Under the pieces are notes generated by a model, which was not told where the DNA came from, made no database searches, and saw only the letters and a list, made by a program, of their open reading frames with translations. Shown here one piece after another: positions 10,057 through 22,550 of a DNA stretch of 64,000 nt (position 1 is the first letter of the stretch; every line of letters starts with the position of its first letter). Source of the stretch: Paramacrobiotus metropolitanus (taxonomy: Eukaryota; Tardigrada; Eutardigrada; Parachela; Macrobiotidae); assembly GCF_019649055.1 (NCBI RefSeq), contig NW_026570279.1:434001-498000 (forward strand). Reading direction: 5' to 3'. The position numbers and the translations under genes were made by a program.

Positions 10057-12711
10057 ATGACGTGGACCTGCCCCGACTGTCAGTTAATCTGCAAGCGCCA
10101 GGGCAGTCATTTAGGCAGTGGGAACTGTCTCGAGCGCCAAGCACAACGACTCGCGCGCCCCGTCGATCCTCCGCAAGCCCAGGGCCAAACGCACCGTTCT
10201 CCTCCGACTGCAACCGGGGCGTTGCTTCCTTCTCTCATTTCGGCTAGGAGAAAAATTATGCGACGGATACCGAAAGCAGCACGTGCCTCCGTAGCGATAG
10301 CCTTGGCCAAGCTTATGCGGAGCGCTGTACCTGCCAACGACTCATCTTCGTGGCTAAAGCTGCTTTCCGCTCCCTCAGCGATCCTCTCTCTCCCAGGCGC
10401 CACTAAAAAGTCTCGGAAAACCTCCATCACATCGCACATCCGGGACCAGATCGCTAAATTTGAGAGCGGCGAACTCGACGATGAAGAAACCAAAGCCGCG
10501 CCCGGTAAGCCTCGGCCCGCTACTCCCGAGGACGAGATCGCCCGTCGAGTGGGTATTCAGATTGATGATTTTAACGTCAGTGGAGTGGTACGCGCTCTGC
10601 TCTCGTCGGACTCTGTAGCTGACAGTACCCCGATTGTAATAGAATCAATGAAGCTTAAACAGCCAGCTGCCCCGTTACCTACACCGCCGCCCGATCCCCC
10701 AGCCTCTAGTTTCGCCCCTCTTACCCCCGCTGAGGTTTTATCTGTCCTAGAGGCGATGCCACGTGGCAGCGCAGGAGGCCTGGATTATCTGCGTCCCCAA
10801 CATTTGCTGGACCTGATTGGGGCAAGAATGGATGGCGCCACATCTGGTTTGTGCGACGCTCTGACGGACCTGCTCAACCTTATCTTAGCGGGCAAGCTCC
10901 TCCGGAGGTGGTTCGCTCGACTGGTTGCCTATATCGCCGTCTATTGCTGCCAGTGGATTCTAAATTAGGCTCACAGCGGAGAACAATTAACTAGGCTCCG
11001 GCCTCGCTCCAATATAGTCTTAAAGCGATGCAACTCCGCAAGGAAGTATGCCTGCTGAAATGGTGCGCGGCTACGGTTCGCTGTTCTTAGGTGAAACAAT
11101 AATTGCCTCGCAGTCTGGCGTGCAGCAAGGGGATCCTCTTGGTCCGGTCTTGTTTTGTTTAGTACTTCAGTTCGTCATCGACAAGCTAAACACTTACCTG
11201 AACGCTTGGTACATGGATGATGGGACATTAGGAGGAACACCATCGGAAGTGATCCGAAACTTCCTGCTGCTGATAGTGGAAGCTAAGAAAGTCGGCCTGG
11301 AAGTCAACGTCGCCAAGTGCGAACTGTTTTTGTGCGGTGGCATCGAAGCACAGCGTTCATCGGCCGCTAACGAGTTCACCAGTTTGTTCCCTGGAATAGC
11401 TTTAGTAACAGCCAATAAGCTAAATTTGCTGGGATCCCCTCTTCTACCAGCCGCCGTAATCCCGATGATCAATGAAAAAATCAACCAGTTGGGAATTATG
11501 TGCGGCCGTTTGCAGCTTATTCCTAAACACCAAGCCCTGTTCCTGTTGAAGAACTGCCTTGGGGTGCCAAAAATAGTATATATCTTGCGCACGTCCCTCG
11601 CATGGATGTTTCCACAAGAGCTGTACAGACTGGATCAGGTATTTCGCGAAGCAGTTAGACCATCACCAATGTAAAGATGGATCACCCAACATGGCTGCAG
11701 GCCTCCCTTCCCGTTCGTTTCGGGGGTTTGGGAATCAGACGAACTGAGAAGCTAGCTCCTTCTGCCTACTTGGCATCGGCTTCTTCGTTACATCCACTGA
11801 TTTCCAAGCTGTGCCCGAAATTGACGGCAACGGATGTTATTACCGCCACTCGCGCCGGGAAGTTAGAGGCCGACACCGACGAAATTCCGGCGCAAGCCAT
11901 CCGACACGTCCAGAAAGCCTGGGACACTCCTGTGACCCTGAATGCGTTTTCAAGGCTGACTACGCTACGGACTTTACCGGAGGATGTCGCGCACCTGAAG
12001 GCGGTATTAGTTCCGGAATCAGGTGTGTGGATTCATGCTTTACCCGCAGCCTGCCTTGGTAATCTCCTGGAGGACAATGCCTTCCGCATCAGTATTGCGT
12101 TGCGTCTGGGAGCACCAATAGTTACTCCACATGTGTGCGTTTGTGGAGGGTTGGTCGACGAGTTAGGTCGGCATGGACTTCGCTGTAAGCGGTCTGCCGG
12201 AAGACTACCAAGACATGACGGAATCAGCGCGGAATTTGCCCGAGGCTTGAAGTCACCCGGTTTTCCCTCTAGAATGGAACCAAAAGGTCTGTCTGTGAAG
12301 GATAGGAAAAGGCCGGACGTGATCACACTAATACCGTGGGCGCGCGGAAAACCGCTGGCCATAGACGTCACCTGCGTAGACACGCTGGCGGTTTCGTATA
12401 TCGACCGCACTTCCGTGAACGCCGGCGCAGCAGCCGAACTCGCTGAAAGGAAGAAACTAGCGAAACACGCTTGGTTGCAAGCAAGATACGATTTCGTTGC
12501 TGCAGCCATCGAAATTTACGGACCTTATGGAGACGGTACTAAAAAGCTAGTGGAAACGGTTGGAAACGGAATAGCAACTTCAAGTGACCAAAAGCGGGCG
12601 AAAGAGTTTTTTAAACAGCGAATATCTATGCAAATACAACGGGGAAACGCGATTTGTGTAATGGGTACGATCCCCGATCAGGATTCCATAGAGGAAGTGT
12701 TTCTTTTGTAA
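10057..12711 (+). pseudogene. Non-LTR retrotransposon ORF with restriction-like endonuclease, disrupted
   Basis: Three frames encode successive parts of one polyprotein. The first (ATG 10057 to 10968) has an N-terminal C2HC finger (C5, C8, H18, C24), then the RT entry region PRGSAGGLDYLRPQHLLDL. The second (about 11048-11674) has RT motifs GVQQGDPLGP and the catalytic WYMDDGTLGG. The third (about 11665-12711) has the thumb-like WLQASLPVRFGGLGIRR, a CxC-x9-H-x3-C knuckle (CVCGG...RHGLRC) and a PD-(D/E)xK-type restriction-like endonuclease (RPDVITLIPW...LAIDVTC). RT fingers and palm motifs between about 10925 and 11048 are missing, so a deletion plus at least two frameshifts inactivate it. The domain order matches R2-type, RLE-bearing LINEs, which prime on nicked chromosomal DNA. 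No poly(A) tail is visible at the 3' end. Confidence 0.85.
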
Positions 12712-12828
12712 ATGCCGTTTTGTTCTGGTGCATAATTTGTACCCGTACCATGATATTTATTAAAGGTGTATTTAGTACTAAATCTAAGAGTTTAACGTGA
12801 ACTTAACGTAACCAAGTTTTGATTTGGT

Positions 12829-13195
12829 TTAATGGCGTCGGGATATTTCGAACGGATGCACGATTTTTCAGTCTAATTAATTATCAGCAGCAACTTTGTG
12901 CAGAAATCGTAATTCACTGAAGGAATTCAAATTTTCAAATCATTTACGAACGAAAATCTGAATGCTGAAAAAAAAAGAAATCTGTGAATGAAGAGGACAG
13001 GAAACTGCTTCTTTTCATTTATGGGCGAAGCTTTCTGGCCAACCGCTATCGATACAGACCGTTACCGTAGGTGCGTGCCTTGCCGATACAGCGGGTGGGT
13101 GCGCTGCCACTTGTTTCATGGCAAGCAGTGTACTGTATGTAGCCGATATCGCGATTAAAGCCCCCCAACCAAACATTCGTCGCCACGTTTTAAAA
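12829..13195 (-). repeat. Diverged copy of Harbinger-like MITE
   Basis: Aligns in inverted orientation with 20844-21294 over most of its length, with shared blocks such as atcagcagcaact, tgaatgaagagg, tttctggccaa, gccgatacagcgggtggg and acttgtttcatggca. The start ttaatggcgtc still resembles the intact terminus. The 3' end has decayed. Confidence 0.75.
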
Positions 13196-13584
13196 TTTTT
13201 TAATTTTAGTAAGCCCTGCTGCGCGAGTACAGTGGTTGTAACTTGTATCGCTGAATAGTTCGGTTGGTACTATAACGGGCATTTATTATGTTCTGTAGAT
13301 GTCACTCCGTTAAATTAACCCACTTAACGATGGAAATAAAATAATGAGTTTACGCCAAAGCCTAGTATGTACAGACATTGGAGTAGTAAAACGACGATCG
13401 GTGCTACTTTATACTATACATAATACAGTTAATCTCGAAGGTTGTTACTTTATTCTGAAGGTAGGTTAAGTGTTGAAAGAGGCACATGGTAAAGCACACT
13501 GTCGAACCCAGCACGGCCAGCTAAAATAATTAACATCATTAACATCTTCATACAAATGGCAATAACCAGCCGTTACCTCTGGCC
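13196..13584. other. Intergenic, 3' flank of the next gene
   Basis: AT-rich, no supported exon on either strand. Confidence 0.35.
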
Positions 13585-15085
13585 CTACTCTTTGGTTTCT
13601 GTTGTTACAGTTCTCACTCGCACGGCTTCTATTTTACGGGATTTTGGCGCCAAAGCGCCAGCCCAACGAAGAACACTGCGCAGTTTTCCATAAAATATGT
13701 CCCCTGCGAGAGGCGCATATAGGGCAAAGGTAAGCGAGTCGATTATTGCTCCCAGGGAGCCAACAAGTTGGGCCCACTGGTACAGAGTTGTCCATGATGG
13801 AAAAAATAAGATCGCTACAGGAACAGCCAGCCATAGGACAAAATCGATTGCTGTGGAAACCACGAAGACCTTGTTAGCACTCACGATAAGGGATCCGGAA
13901 ACGGTCTGCCGACCTGCAAGATACAACAGAAGCAATGAAGACAGGTCCCGCAACGACACAAACATATGTCAGGTCTGCAACAAACCAAACCTTCCGGACA
14001 ACAAAAAAGCGCTATTGGATCACCAAACTTTATGCTCTTATGTTAACGCATTCATCCAAAAATTTCACCTCTCTGGATAGCAAAATTGGGTAAGGAGACT
14101 CAGGACCGACGCGGTTTAAGCACACGGTCACACCCACATATCGTATGCCGACAACTTTTTCGGCTGTCAACCGCGTTACAACCACATTGTCCGCCTGTAT
14201 TTCGTATACTGATAAAGTTTGGGAAAACTCATACAAAACATAAGTAGCGTATCGAAATCAAAGCTCCGTCGGGCATCTCGCTCTGCCAGACGTGTAAATA
14301 TATAAGGTCAGATGCACAGGTTGCTCATATTTGCACGGAAGCTACAATCTGTTGTTTCTGTATGGCATAATACGGGGTAGCTCCTTTTCGTCAAACATGA
14401 AACGACGGCCACTAAATGAAATAATTTCCGAAAATATACCTTTTGCGGCTTGAGTGCGCTTTTGCTTTATACGTCTCATGATCAACACGTACGGCAGCGA
14501 TCCAAAGACAATGACCAAACTAGCTATGGAAGCCATCCTTATCGTCACCAGCAACGTTGGCAGGACATTAAATCTCAATACACAACGACCACCATCGCCC
14601 GACCGTAAGAACAAAGTCAAAAGAAAATGCGGTAGACGAGTGGCGACCACTATAGCATGAAGAAGAAGACAGCCAGTTATTGACACCCATTTCTTATGAT
14701 ATGTCCGATATGACAGAGGAAACGTCACTGCCCACATCCGATTGAGAGCCAGTGGGATGTGCGCCGCCCCGGTTGCTGGACCGATAATCCAGTCATACAG
14801 AACGTCCATAGCGCACCAAAAATAACCGCGGTTGGCCTGTAGTCCGTGGACAACCATGCTCCAGCATGTGGCACAGGAGACGATCCAAGAAATCATGTGT
14901 GACAGCATAATGTTTATGAGGTAGATGTTATAGGCCGTAACAAGCCGCTTAATCGAAAGAAACACGGAGATTATCATGATCTCTATGAAGACTTCGAAAA
15001 CTGGTACAACTGCTCCAACGTACACCAAAGCAACCCTGTGACTGGGTGCGGTATCACTGCCAGTAGTGGTATTACTTCGATTCAT
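13585..15085 (-). CDS. Class A GPCR, two exons
   Basis: Exons are complement(14440-15085) and complement(13585-13913), 324 residues, with a 526-bp intron (GCAAAAG/gtatat to cttgcag/GTCGG, phase 1). The N-terminus has an NTT sequon (NRSNTTTG). TM1 to TM5 lie in exon 1, including ALNRMWAVTFPLSYR, so DRY reads NRM. The splice falls in the third intracellular loop after QKRTQAAK. Exon 2 holds TM6 (VFVVSTAIDFVLWLAVPVAI) and TM7 (LGAIIDSLTFALYAPL), where NPxxY is degenerate, and a basic tail. Without the splice, exon 1 reads into a stop soon after TM5, so the join is needed for a full receptor. The ligand is unknown. The intron position matches the two other split receptors in the window. Confidence 0.8.
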
Positions 15086-17962
15086 TTTATCGGGAAGCAG
15101 GAAGGCTTGGGAAACTTGCGCTCATTATTTCAGAAGCCTTCTTACAATTATTAGCTTTAAGTCCTAACAGAAAAGAGCAAATGCCGAAAAGCAGTATTAT
15201 GCATATATGAATTATCTATTGCCGTAACTATATTTCTTAAGCTATCTTTTCTCTGGAATGAAACAACAAAAGCGAATTCTCGACCGATTGTCAGCATCTG
15301 CATTCTTCGCTCCGCTAAGCGAAACGTTGATGAAGCCGCTCCCTTGCTGCGCGCATTCTCTTTGAGAAACTCAATCAGCCAGCTGCAAGGAGCTTTGTGT
15401 AGTGTCGCATGCGCTATTCACCGAACGGCCTTTGGTTTGAAATGCATGCTTGAGTTGTTGCTTTTAATTAATGCCGGCTAATATTACAGCATAATACAGA
15501 GTTCGAAAAACTTCCGGCAATTTTAACAGACTAAGAACGAAGAAGGTGCAGCGGCTTATTCAGCTCAGCAATAATTGTTGTTTGTCTCTCGTCATACACA
15601 ATCTATATGAACTCTGTCTATAATATGCGCTCTTTGTCTCCAGACTGGAAATGCCAACAGGAACGCAATGGGATGTTTAGACAGGTTCTTTCTGCATAAG
15701 TTTGGTACAAATTCTTTGAGCACAGCTAAACGCGGGACTGCGCTGAACAGTTCCCGAGCGGCTAAATGGAGAGTAAAGCAACGTTGACTAAAGAGTTTTC
15801 AGCAATGAAGCTGAATATGATTGCTGAAAGTCAGCAAAACCATACCACTTTACAGTGTAACATGGGTTTTGAAAATTGCCGGTGAGTTCAACACACTAAG
15901 AACGAAAAAAAGGTGCAGCGCCTTAATGACAACGGTCTGTTTCTTTTGGACAGGTTTAATCAAATACGTGAAATGCAAAATAGAAAGCGATACCGTAGAA
16001 TAAAGAGACCTAAGGCAGGCACGCTAGAACTTCTCGCGAATGTGCGATGAAATAGAGTCGGCAAACAAACTGCTCGGTAAACAAACTGCTCGGTAACATC
16101 CGCGATGTCATCCGTGCAATCAGGGCGCATCTTGTCTGGCTGTCCTTTTTTCTCCATTCATGCTGCGCTGTCGACTGTTGACTAGCACATCAGCTGTGCT
16201 TCCGATGTTCGAGTGTTCGATGGTCCATGATTACGACTTCTGGATAACACGGCAGATATTTGTTCTGAGCTCTTTTGGCGGACACAGGCGGGCTTACAAA
16301 GGAATACACCAAAGTATTCCAACATTTCCTCCATTAGAATTAGGGTACCAGCAGAATTTCCGAACTCTCGACAAAGGCTAATGACTACAGAAATCGAGGA
16401 GGTCGTACTAAGCAGACACTGGTAATCTGGGAATTCTTTTATCGGTGCAGTACCGGACCAGCTGAGCGATTGTATAAATCCCGGCTTTTAAGCGTTTTAA
16501 TTCACCACGCTGTCCAGCTTTTGATCTTTCCTTCAGCCGTTGCGTCTGAATGGTGGGAAATGTTTAAAATAACAGCTTTGATGTACGAGTACAAAAGACA
16601 CCAAGGTCACTGAGCTAGAAATTTGTTAAGCATGCCTACACGATATACGATTTGCCAACTCACTGCACTTTGTACCGTTTTTTCATAAGTTCTTTTTGGG
16701 TTTGGCTCAAATACCGAATCCAAAGGTAGGGTATATCGAATCCAAAGGTGCAACGAAGAAATGAAATGGTAGGAATACAAAGTGGCTAGCGTTGGACTGT
16801 GGGGCGCCGTAACATCGGTAAACCACACGCTAGCCCTACCTACAGAACAAGCCAATGATCAGACAGTAAACGGTCACGTTGAGGAAGTAGCGTGGTGCGT
16901 TTTCTGCGAAACCTGCGTTTTAGATGGACAACTAAACTGCTCCGAGCAGCCGATACGCGTCGGCTAAGAGTATAAACACTTTACCAACCATCCGCGAACT
17001 AGCGAAAAAAATTGCAGATTAAATTTGCATGGCAACTCGACACTAACGGCAGGAAACATGAAGAGAAAAACTCTGAAAATAAGCAGCTTTGTCTGTCAGT
17101 TTAGACTGAGATCCAATTAAAATCCGGTTTGCACGTGCCAATAAGAAAATATTTCGCAATCACAGGTCAGACACCATACTCCCCAACGAACTGATGACTC
17201 TTACTTAAGCTGTTCGCTCCCTTCAGCTGCCGTATTTCGACATACAATTTGCCGTTAGTTCAAAACACCGGTTTCTTTATTGACGAGCCGCGGAGTTGCT
17301 TAATAAGGTTTAGGACCGCGCCGTTTTAACTAGTCTTTCAGATACCGTACATTTTTTAGTTTTCTTTCTCTTGCTAACTGGGCTCTTTGACTTGTATGAT
17401 GGCGATAGTGTGATGACGAGCAGAAATGTACGAGTACATCGCTATATAATATGGGTAGTATCACTGCAAACCATGACCGAGTTGGTGGCGCGCGGTCAGC
17501 ATTATTGTTAATCCTACTTGGAAGCAGGTACACTAGTACACCTATATCCTCCTTATTTGCGGACCCTTTTTCCGGAACAGGTGTAGCGTGGCATCCAATA
17601 ATTGCAAAGCAAATTATTGTGTCTGTCACAAATGTACAGCCGTAGGCACGTGACGAAGCACTGCTCATGTTAATTGGATGTAAAACTTGAAATCCATTAA
17701 AACGGAGCATTGCGTTCCGATCGTAATTTCAGAATTCAAGTTGTGAGCCATGGCCCAAGTATAAATCGATCACTCCAAACAGCGTATGTTATTCGGTACT
17801 GTTACTATTTGACAAAGCGCAGTCAATTTGACAACAAGGTAATACTTCAGGGAATTTGCAAAAACTGATGCACAGTAATCTTGTATGCAGAAACGTCAGC
17901 AGATATTACGAGAGAACAGCTCTCCAAAGTCGTTTTAACAAAACGAAAATTTTTATCTTGTA
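15086..17962. other. Long intergenic stretch, no confident gene
   Basis: Weak direct repeats only: actaagaacgaanaaggtgcagcg at about 15530 and 15895, gtaaacaaactgctcg-type duplication at about 16060-16095, and cgaatccaaaggt twice at about 16716-16750. A minus-strand frame (17330-17710) contains a hydrophobic stretch after MSSASSRAYG that could be a signal peptide. It lacks other support. Confidence 0.4.
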
Positions 17963-19185
17963 TCAATTACAGTGTAATAAATTCTTCACTGCTTTTCGGA
18001 GACCGGGAAGAGAGGAGTGGTAAATGAGCGGATTGAACATGCAGCTTGTGTACTGCAGACACGTTGCTACAGCGTACAACGTGTCATTCCAGTAATCGGC
18101 AAATTCCACGGATAGATAGTATATTGTTGGCGGAACGAAGCAAATCAGATCGCAGAGAACTAGCAAAGTGAATAATCGATATTTTTTTATCTCGTCGGCG
18201 CATCCCTTCCTCTGCATCCTCCTTGGGGTGCTTGAGGTGGATGCAAAATTTTTAATGGAGAATTCGGCCATGCTCTGCTCCGGTGGAGGACCTAAACAGA
18301 TAGTAAAGCTATATAAATACAAACTGCAGAACCCTTTCATTGTTTTGCAGGATACAGTGAAAATAAAGGCAAGAATGCAACAAATCGCAAACGAAAGTTT
18401 ACTTAATGCTACTTTATTGGGTAGAAAAAATATGATAAAAGATTTTGCATCAGGCTGTCTTTTCTCAAATTTGATTTTTTATTTTGCGCAGTTAGAGTTA
18501 AAGCTTTACTTCATTTACCAGTTCGATTCCTGTGTGACCGGCGATTCATTTTGAACATGATAGCAACGTAACTGCTTAGCACAAACAACAGCGGTGTATC
18601 GAAACCGAGAAATTCCAAGACGAGTGTGTAACTCGGTTGCGCATCGTAATTAATGAAACACGGTAGCGTCATTGTATCGTAATGCAGAGCGTCCATTATG
18701 ACCATGGGCGACACCAGTGCAATGACAAAGGTCCACATGATAATGCAGCTGATTGATGTCCACCGCACCGAATGCATTCTTCGATGGTACACCGGAGCGA
18801 ATACGGATAGTAGTCGGTCAATGCTCACCAACACCACGGTGTAACCAATCCCGACAAGAAAGTGGGCATTGAAAAAATTATAATATGGACAGTAACTGCC
18901 ACTGGACATTGGAAAGGCAGTGAACCAGATAAAGCCTGTCATACTGAACAATGCCAAGCACAGATCGCATAAGGAAACATTCAGCAGATAGAAAGCAAAC
19001 GGTGTCCGCAGCGCCGGAGTGCGTATAAACGACAGTATGAACAGAATGTTGTAAGCAACAGTGGCGGTGAATATGACACTAACAGTGGCCGTTAATGTGT
19101 GCGGTACTGCAGTTGAAGTTGCACTGATATTTGATGGAATTTCAGAAGCGTTGAAGGTCTGGTTAGGCTTGAGAAATGCTGCCAT
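17963..19185 (-). CDS. Class A GPCR, two exons
   Basis: Exons are complement(18519-19185) and complement(17963-18291), 331 residues, with a 227-bp intron (AACTG/gtaaatg to tgtttag/GTCCTCC, phase 1). The ATG at 19185 follows an A-rich context; the longer frame begins at a TTG and was trimmed. The N-terminus carries NQTF, NASE and NISA sequons. TM3 ends SIDRLLSVFAPVYHRR (DRL for DRY). A conserved TM3/ECL2 cysteine pair is present (SYCPYYNFF and LPCFINYD). TM7 reads CMFNPLIYHSSLPG, a good NPxxY. It is a clear paralogue of the receptor at 36350-37424, with the same intron position and phase. The ligand is not inferable. Confidence 0.85.
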
Positions 19186-20843
19186 TTTTTGTGGGAGCAA
19201 ACTCAGGTTTGAAACCTAAAATCTTTTCAAATGTGCAGTTATACCAGAGGAATTAGTGGGCCAAGGGTGACTGGTTTCAGTGGCAACGCAACGAAGCAAT
19301 CTAGTCTGTGTGGGTCGCCATCATTATACGCTTGTTAGGTCTCGTGTCAGTTCTATAGCAGCCGTACGTCAAAGTTTAGTAGTGTCATGCGGGAGTTCGC
19401 TAATTGCCTGACGGAAGTCGCTCAATCTACGTATTCACCCTGTCTCACCCACGCCCTCCGGCCGGTAGAACGCAGCACGAAGAGAAAGTATTAATAAGCC
19501 TCGGCAAGCAGTTCCGTTTTCCATGGATCAGCAATTATCTGTCTCCTGTAAAATGTCCCTCCAATTTTCTCAGAAAAGTGTATTGCTGCTTTGTCACTCT
19601 CGAGTCTTGACAACATATGTGTTAAGGTTTTATGGAGTTTATATTAAGGTTTTTTTAAGGCTTAAGTTTATCTAGCAACACCCCTAAATCTGGTATGCCA
19701 AAAAACAGCCCGTCCGTGTTTTGCTTTATTGCGCAAAATTGTTCTAAAGAAATTATGGGAGACGAAAGACTTCAAAGAATGATATAGTCGGCTTTCCTTT
19801 GATAAGTTTATTTATGTTTTTCTAGTTTAACGGCAATCCAGCTTCTCATACTGAAAGGATGCAGGATGTGCAAGCAGGCCGTCCGCCGATTTTTCTGCTT
19901 TGCCCCGCTTCAGTGGTAATTGCTAGATGTTGAAAATGCCAGTATTTGTGTCATTTTTACGTCAGCAGAATTGATTACTTCCTGGTATTGGCATCTCGTC
20001 ACTTTTATACACGGGAAAATTGGTTCCAGTTTGTGTCAGTACGCGACTGTAACGAACGACTGGCATGGTTTTCTCGGGACGAGGAAAATTAAATCACCTG
20101 GGATTTCGTCCGCGTAACTTCAACGCAAGCGATACGGGCCTACGGCAAGCGTTTCCTCCTTCTTGAGAAAATCCGGCTTGTAAAGAAAAACTGCCAGACG
20201 GAATGATCTCGGTGTTTGGCACGAAAATTATATTCTGAGTCGTGAAATTACTGCCATGATAGGATCGACAGTTTAATCGATATCACATCTGTAGCACCTG
20301 TAACAACATACAGTATGTAAAGGCCGAACCAACGAAATGGTGGTCAGTATTACTGCGACGCTGCATGTCTGGTTAGTACGGTTTGTACGACCCAAGCAGC
20401 CGGCACCAAGCCATGATTTTACCAAATAAACAATGGTATCATGGGGCAAAAAAGGCCAGTAATAAAGGAAGTGGTTATTTTTATCTAAACCTATTTTGTC
20501 TGAACGACTTGCTTTAAGCCCGCTGACTCTAGTTCAACAACAGTCCTTTTTATTCGCGCCTTTAGATCTTCTCTAAATTTCATGCAGTCAGTTACTGTAC
20601 ATAGTCATTTACCGTGATCACTGATGTACAAGTAATTGTAGTGTTACCAGTGTGTACAGAGTACATTCAGATTATTAAGTCTAACTTCTATACATAACGA
20701 TCACGATGAGTTCACGTACGTGGTGGTAAACTGCAGTTTACAAAGAGTCTTTGACTTCGAACTACAAAACACTCAGTGAAGGCGTACCGCGAAACAAGTT
20801 ACATATCCGGAAACCGCTACCTGTACATCAAATCTTTTCCTTA
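19186..20843. other. Intergenic, no gene seen
   Basis: Several short frames on the plus strand (19404, 19920) lack domain or splice support. Nothing else was recognised. Confidence 0.4.
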
Positions 20844-21294
20844 AGGTGTCCACATTCATTGGCGTAATGCACGTTTGAACTTTGAAGCAAATCACATGAA
20901 GTAGAGCAAAATGTTATGATTTAAAACTGAAGTGAAACGTGCCGATGAATGTTTCGTTTTGGGGTTTTGAATGGCGATAGTCGACTACATATACTTCATG
21001 CCATGAAACAACTGGCACGGCACCCGCCCGGTGTATCGGCAATCCACCCGCCCACGGTAGCGGTAGGCAGCGATAGTGATTGGCCAGAAAGTTTCATTCA
21101 TGAATGAAAAGGAAGGATTTCCCCTCCCTCTTCATTCACTGATTTTTTGGATGAATTCACGTGATCGTCATCCAGATTTTCGTTTCCTACATACTGTGAA
21201 TTCATTCAATGCATGATAATTTCTATACATAGTTGCTGCTGAATGATAAATTTGAATGAAAAAACGTGCATTCATTCAATGCATGTGGACACCT
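20844..21294 (+). mobile_element. Harbinger-like MITE (451 bp) with TTA target duplication
   Basis: Ends are aggtgtccacattcattg and its near-inverse caatgcatgtggacacct. The element is flanked on both sides by TTA (20841-20843 and 21295-21297), the 3-bp target duplication typical of PIF/Harbinger elements. No protein is encoded. A diverged inverted copy lies at 12829-13195. A TTAA reading of the junction (piggyBac-like) is possible but needs one unpaired base. Confidence 0.75.
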
Positions 21295-21509
21295 TTAACG
21301 ACCGATCTTCTTCAGACCTTGAGGAAAAACGCTAGTACTACAGTATTTTAATACGAGGTTTGTCTTAGCACGGGACAAACAATTACTACTCCTAATGGTT
21401 GACATTCTAGTAATCTTCGTTCATTCATGATTCATGGCTCATGCCTAGTCGTGTTGTCGTCTCCGACAACATGCAACGCTCCGGTTTGACGTTAATTATG
21501 ATGCTTCAA

Positions 21510-21629
21510 ACGAACATAAGCACGTAATTTAATGTCGCTACTTTCTAGGGAAAAAATCATTCAGAAATTCCCATTAGAAACAAAACTATTAACATATACA
21601 TAATTTAGTCATGACCGAGCGTATTGTGA
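21510..21629 (+). repeat. Diverged direct repeat, left copy
   Basis: Shares cgaacataagcannnaattt, tactttcta, attcagaaat and gaccgagcgtat in order with 22243-22377. The pair brackets the 21873-22202 frame. Confidence 0.6.
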
Positions 21630-21872
21630 ACTCGTCTTTCCATCAATTTTTTATTATTGTAATAATTATAATGTTAAAACTGTGCGTCAAGTGTGCGACA
21701 GCATGATTCACTTAACAGCCACCCCTGGAATGTTGCCCATCTGCGTGCACCTCACCGTCAACCGTGGATGGGTGCCCTGATTGACAGTGGCCAAGTTAAA
21801 CGTGGATTGCCAGCCCTCCGCGGTTGACTGTTAAGTCAGATTTGCTGCCACACGAGTGTTAAAGTGTCTTGA

Positions 21873-22202
21873 CTATTCGAACGCGCTACCGAAGATGCTT
21901 GTTCCCTCCTCGTAGTGCTTGTAGATGTACACAGTACTTAAAGGCCACAGTAGATGTAGCAATTGCCAAAAGATTCGGAGCAGAAAATATAAAGTAAATA
22001 AATTAGCCGTACACGCAGCCAGCACCCGTGCAGACCCCAAAAGGCCATCCGTGCACCAAACCAACGACACGGTGTCGACATCGACTAACAGTTCGGCGAC
22101 CTTCATGAGTACGACTGCTAAGAAAACTGCAAAACATATATGACTCGACGTTATGACCAAAAAATGTTGTCGGCTTTGATAACGTACACTGCTCCGAGAC
22201 AT
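21873..22202 (-). pseudogene. GPCR C-terminal fragment (TM6-TM7), possible relic or terminal exon
   Basis: A 109-residue frame with two long hydrophobic segments: FLVITSSHICFAVFLAVVLM (TM6-like) and a TM7-like ARVLAACTANLFTLYFLLRI separated by a short loop with W and C. Layout and spacing resemble exon 2 of the receptor at 13585-15085. No TM1-TM5 was found upstream on this strand before the MITE at 22551. It may be a relic, or the last exon of a gene whose other exons I missed. A different two-pass membrane protein is also possible. Confidence 0.35.
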
Positions 22203-22242
22203 TTTTAGGTTATTAGTACTACCCTACTAATCAGGCGATTAG

Positions 22243-22377
22243 ACGAACATAAGCATGCAATTTAATGTATGTAGTTACTTTCTAAGAACATATTCATTCA
22301 GAAATCCCCATCTGAAATAAGCACATTGTCAAGTATTTCTGAGTAATGTAATTATAAACAGCACGACCGAGCGTATG
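22243..22377 (+). repeat. Diverged direct repeat, right copy
   Basis: Partner of 21510-21629; estimated similarity is moderate, with small indels. It suggests an old local duplication. Confidence 0.6.
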
Positions 22378-22550
22378 GTACACATGTGCAAAACATGCAA
22401 CATTTCATTAACAAGTCTACGATAACTTAGTGGAATCTCTGTTAAATTATAAAATAATAAAAAGAGCTTGTAATGTACCCACATATCAAAATTAACAATT
22501 CTTGTTGAATGCATCAGACCGGTTTCTGCAAAGGTTCGTACGGACTGTGT

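Noticed and set aside
9806-10493. Minus-strand frames over the retroelement 5' part
   Set aside because: They mirror the coding strand of the LINE, whose zinc finger and RT entry motifs are clear on the plus strand.
17330-17710. Minus-strand frame with a hydrophobic segment, possible secreted peptide
   Set aside because: The hydrophobic stretch is short and interrupted, no cysteine pattern, propeptide sites or joinable exon follow, and composition after residue 60 looks random.
20841-21297. piggyBac-type TTAA insertion
   Set aside because: The left junction reads TTAA but the right has an extra T before TTAA; a TTA duplication fits both sides exactly.
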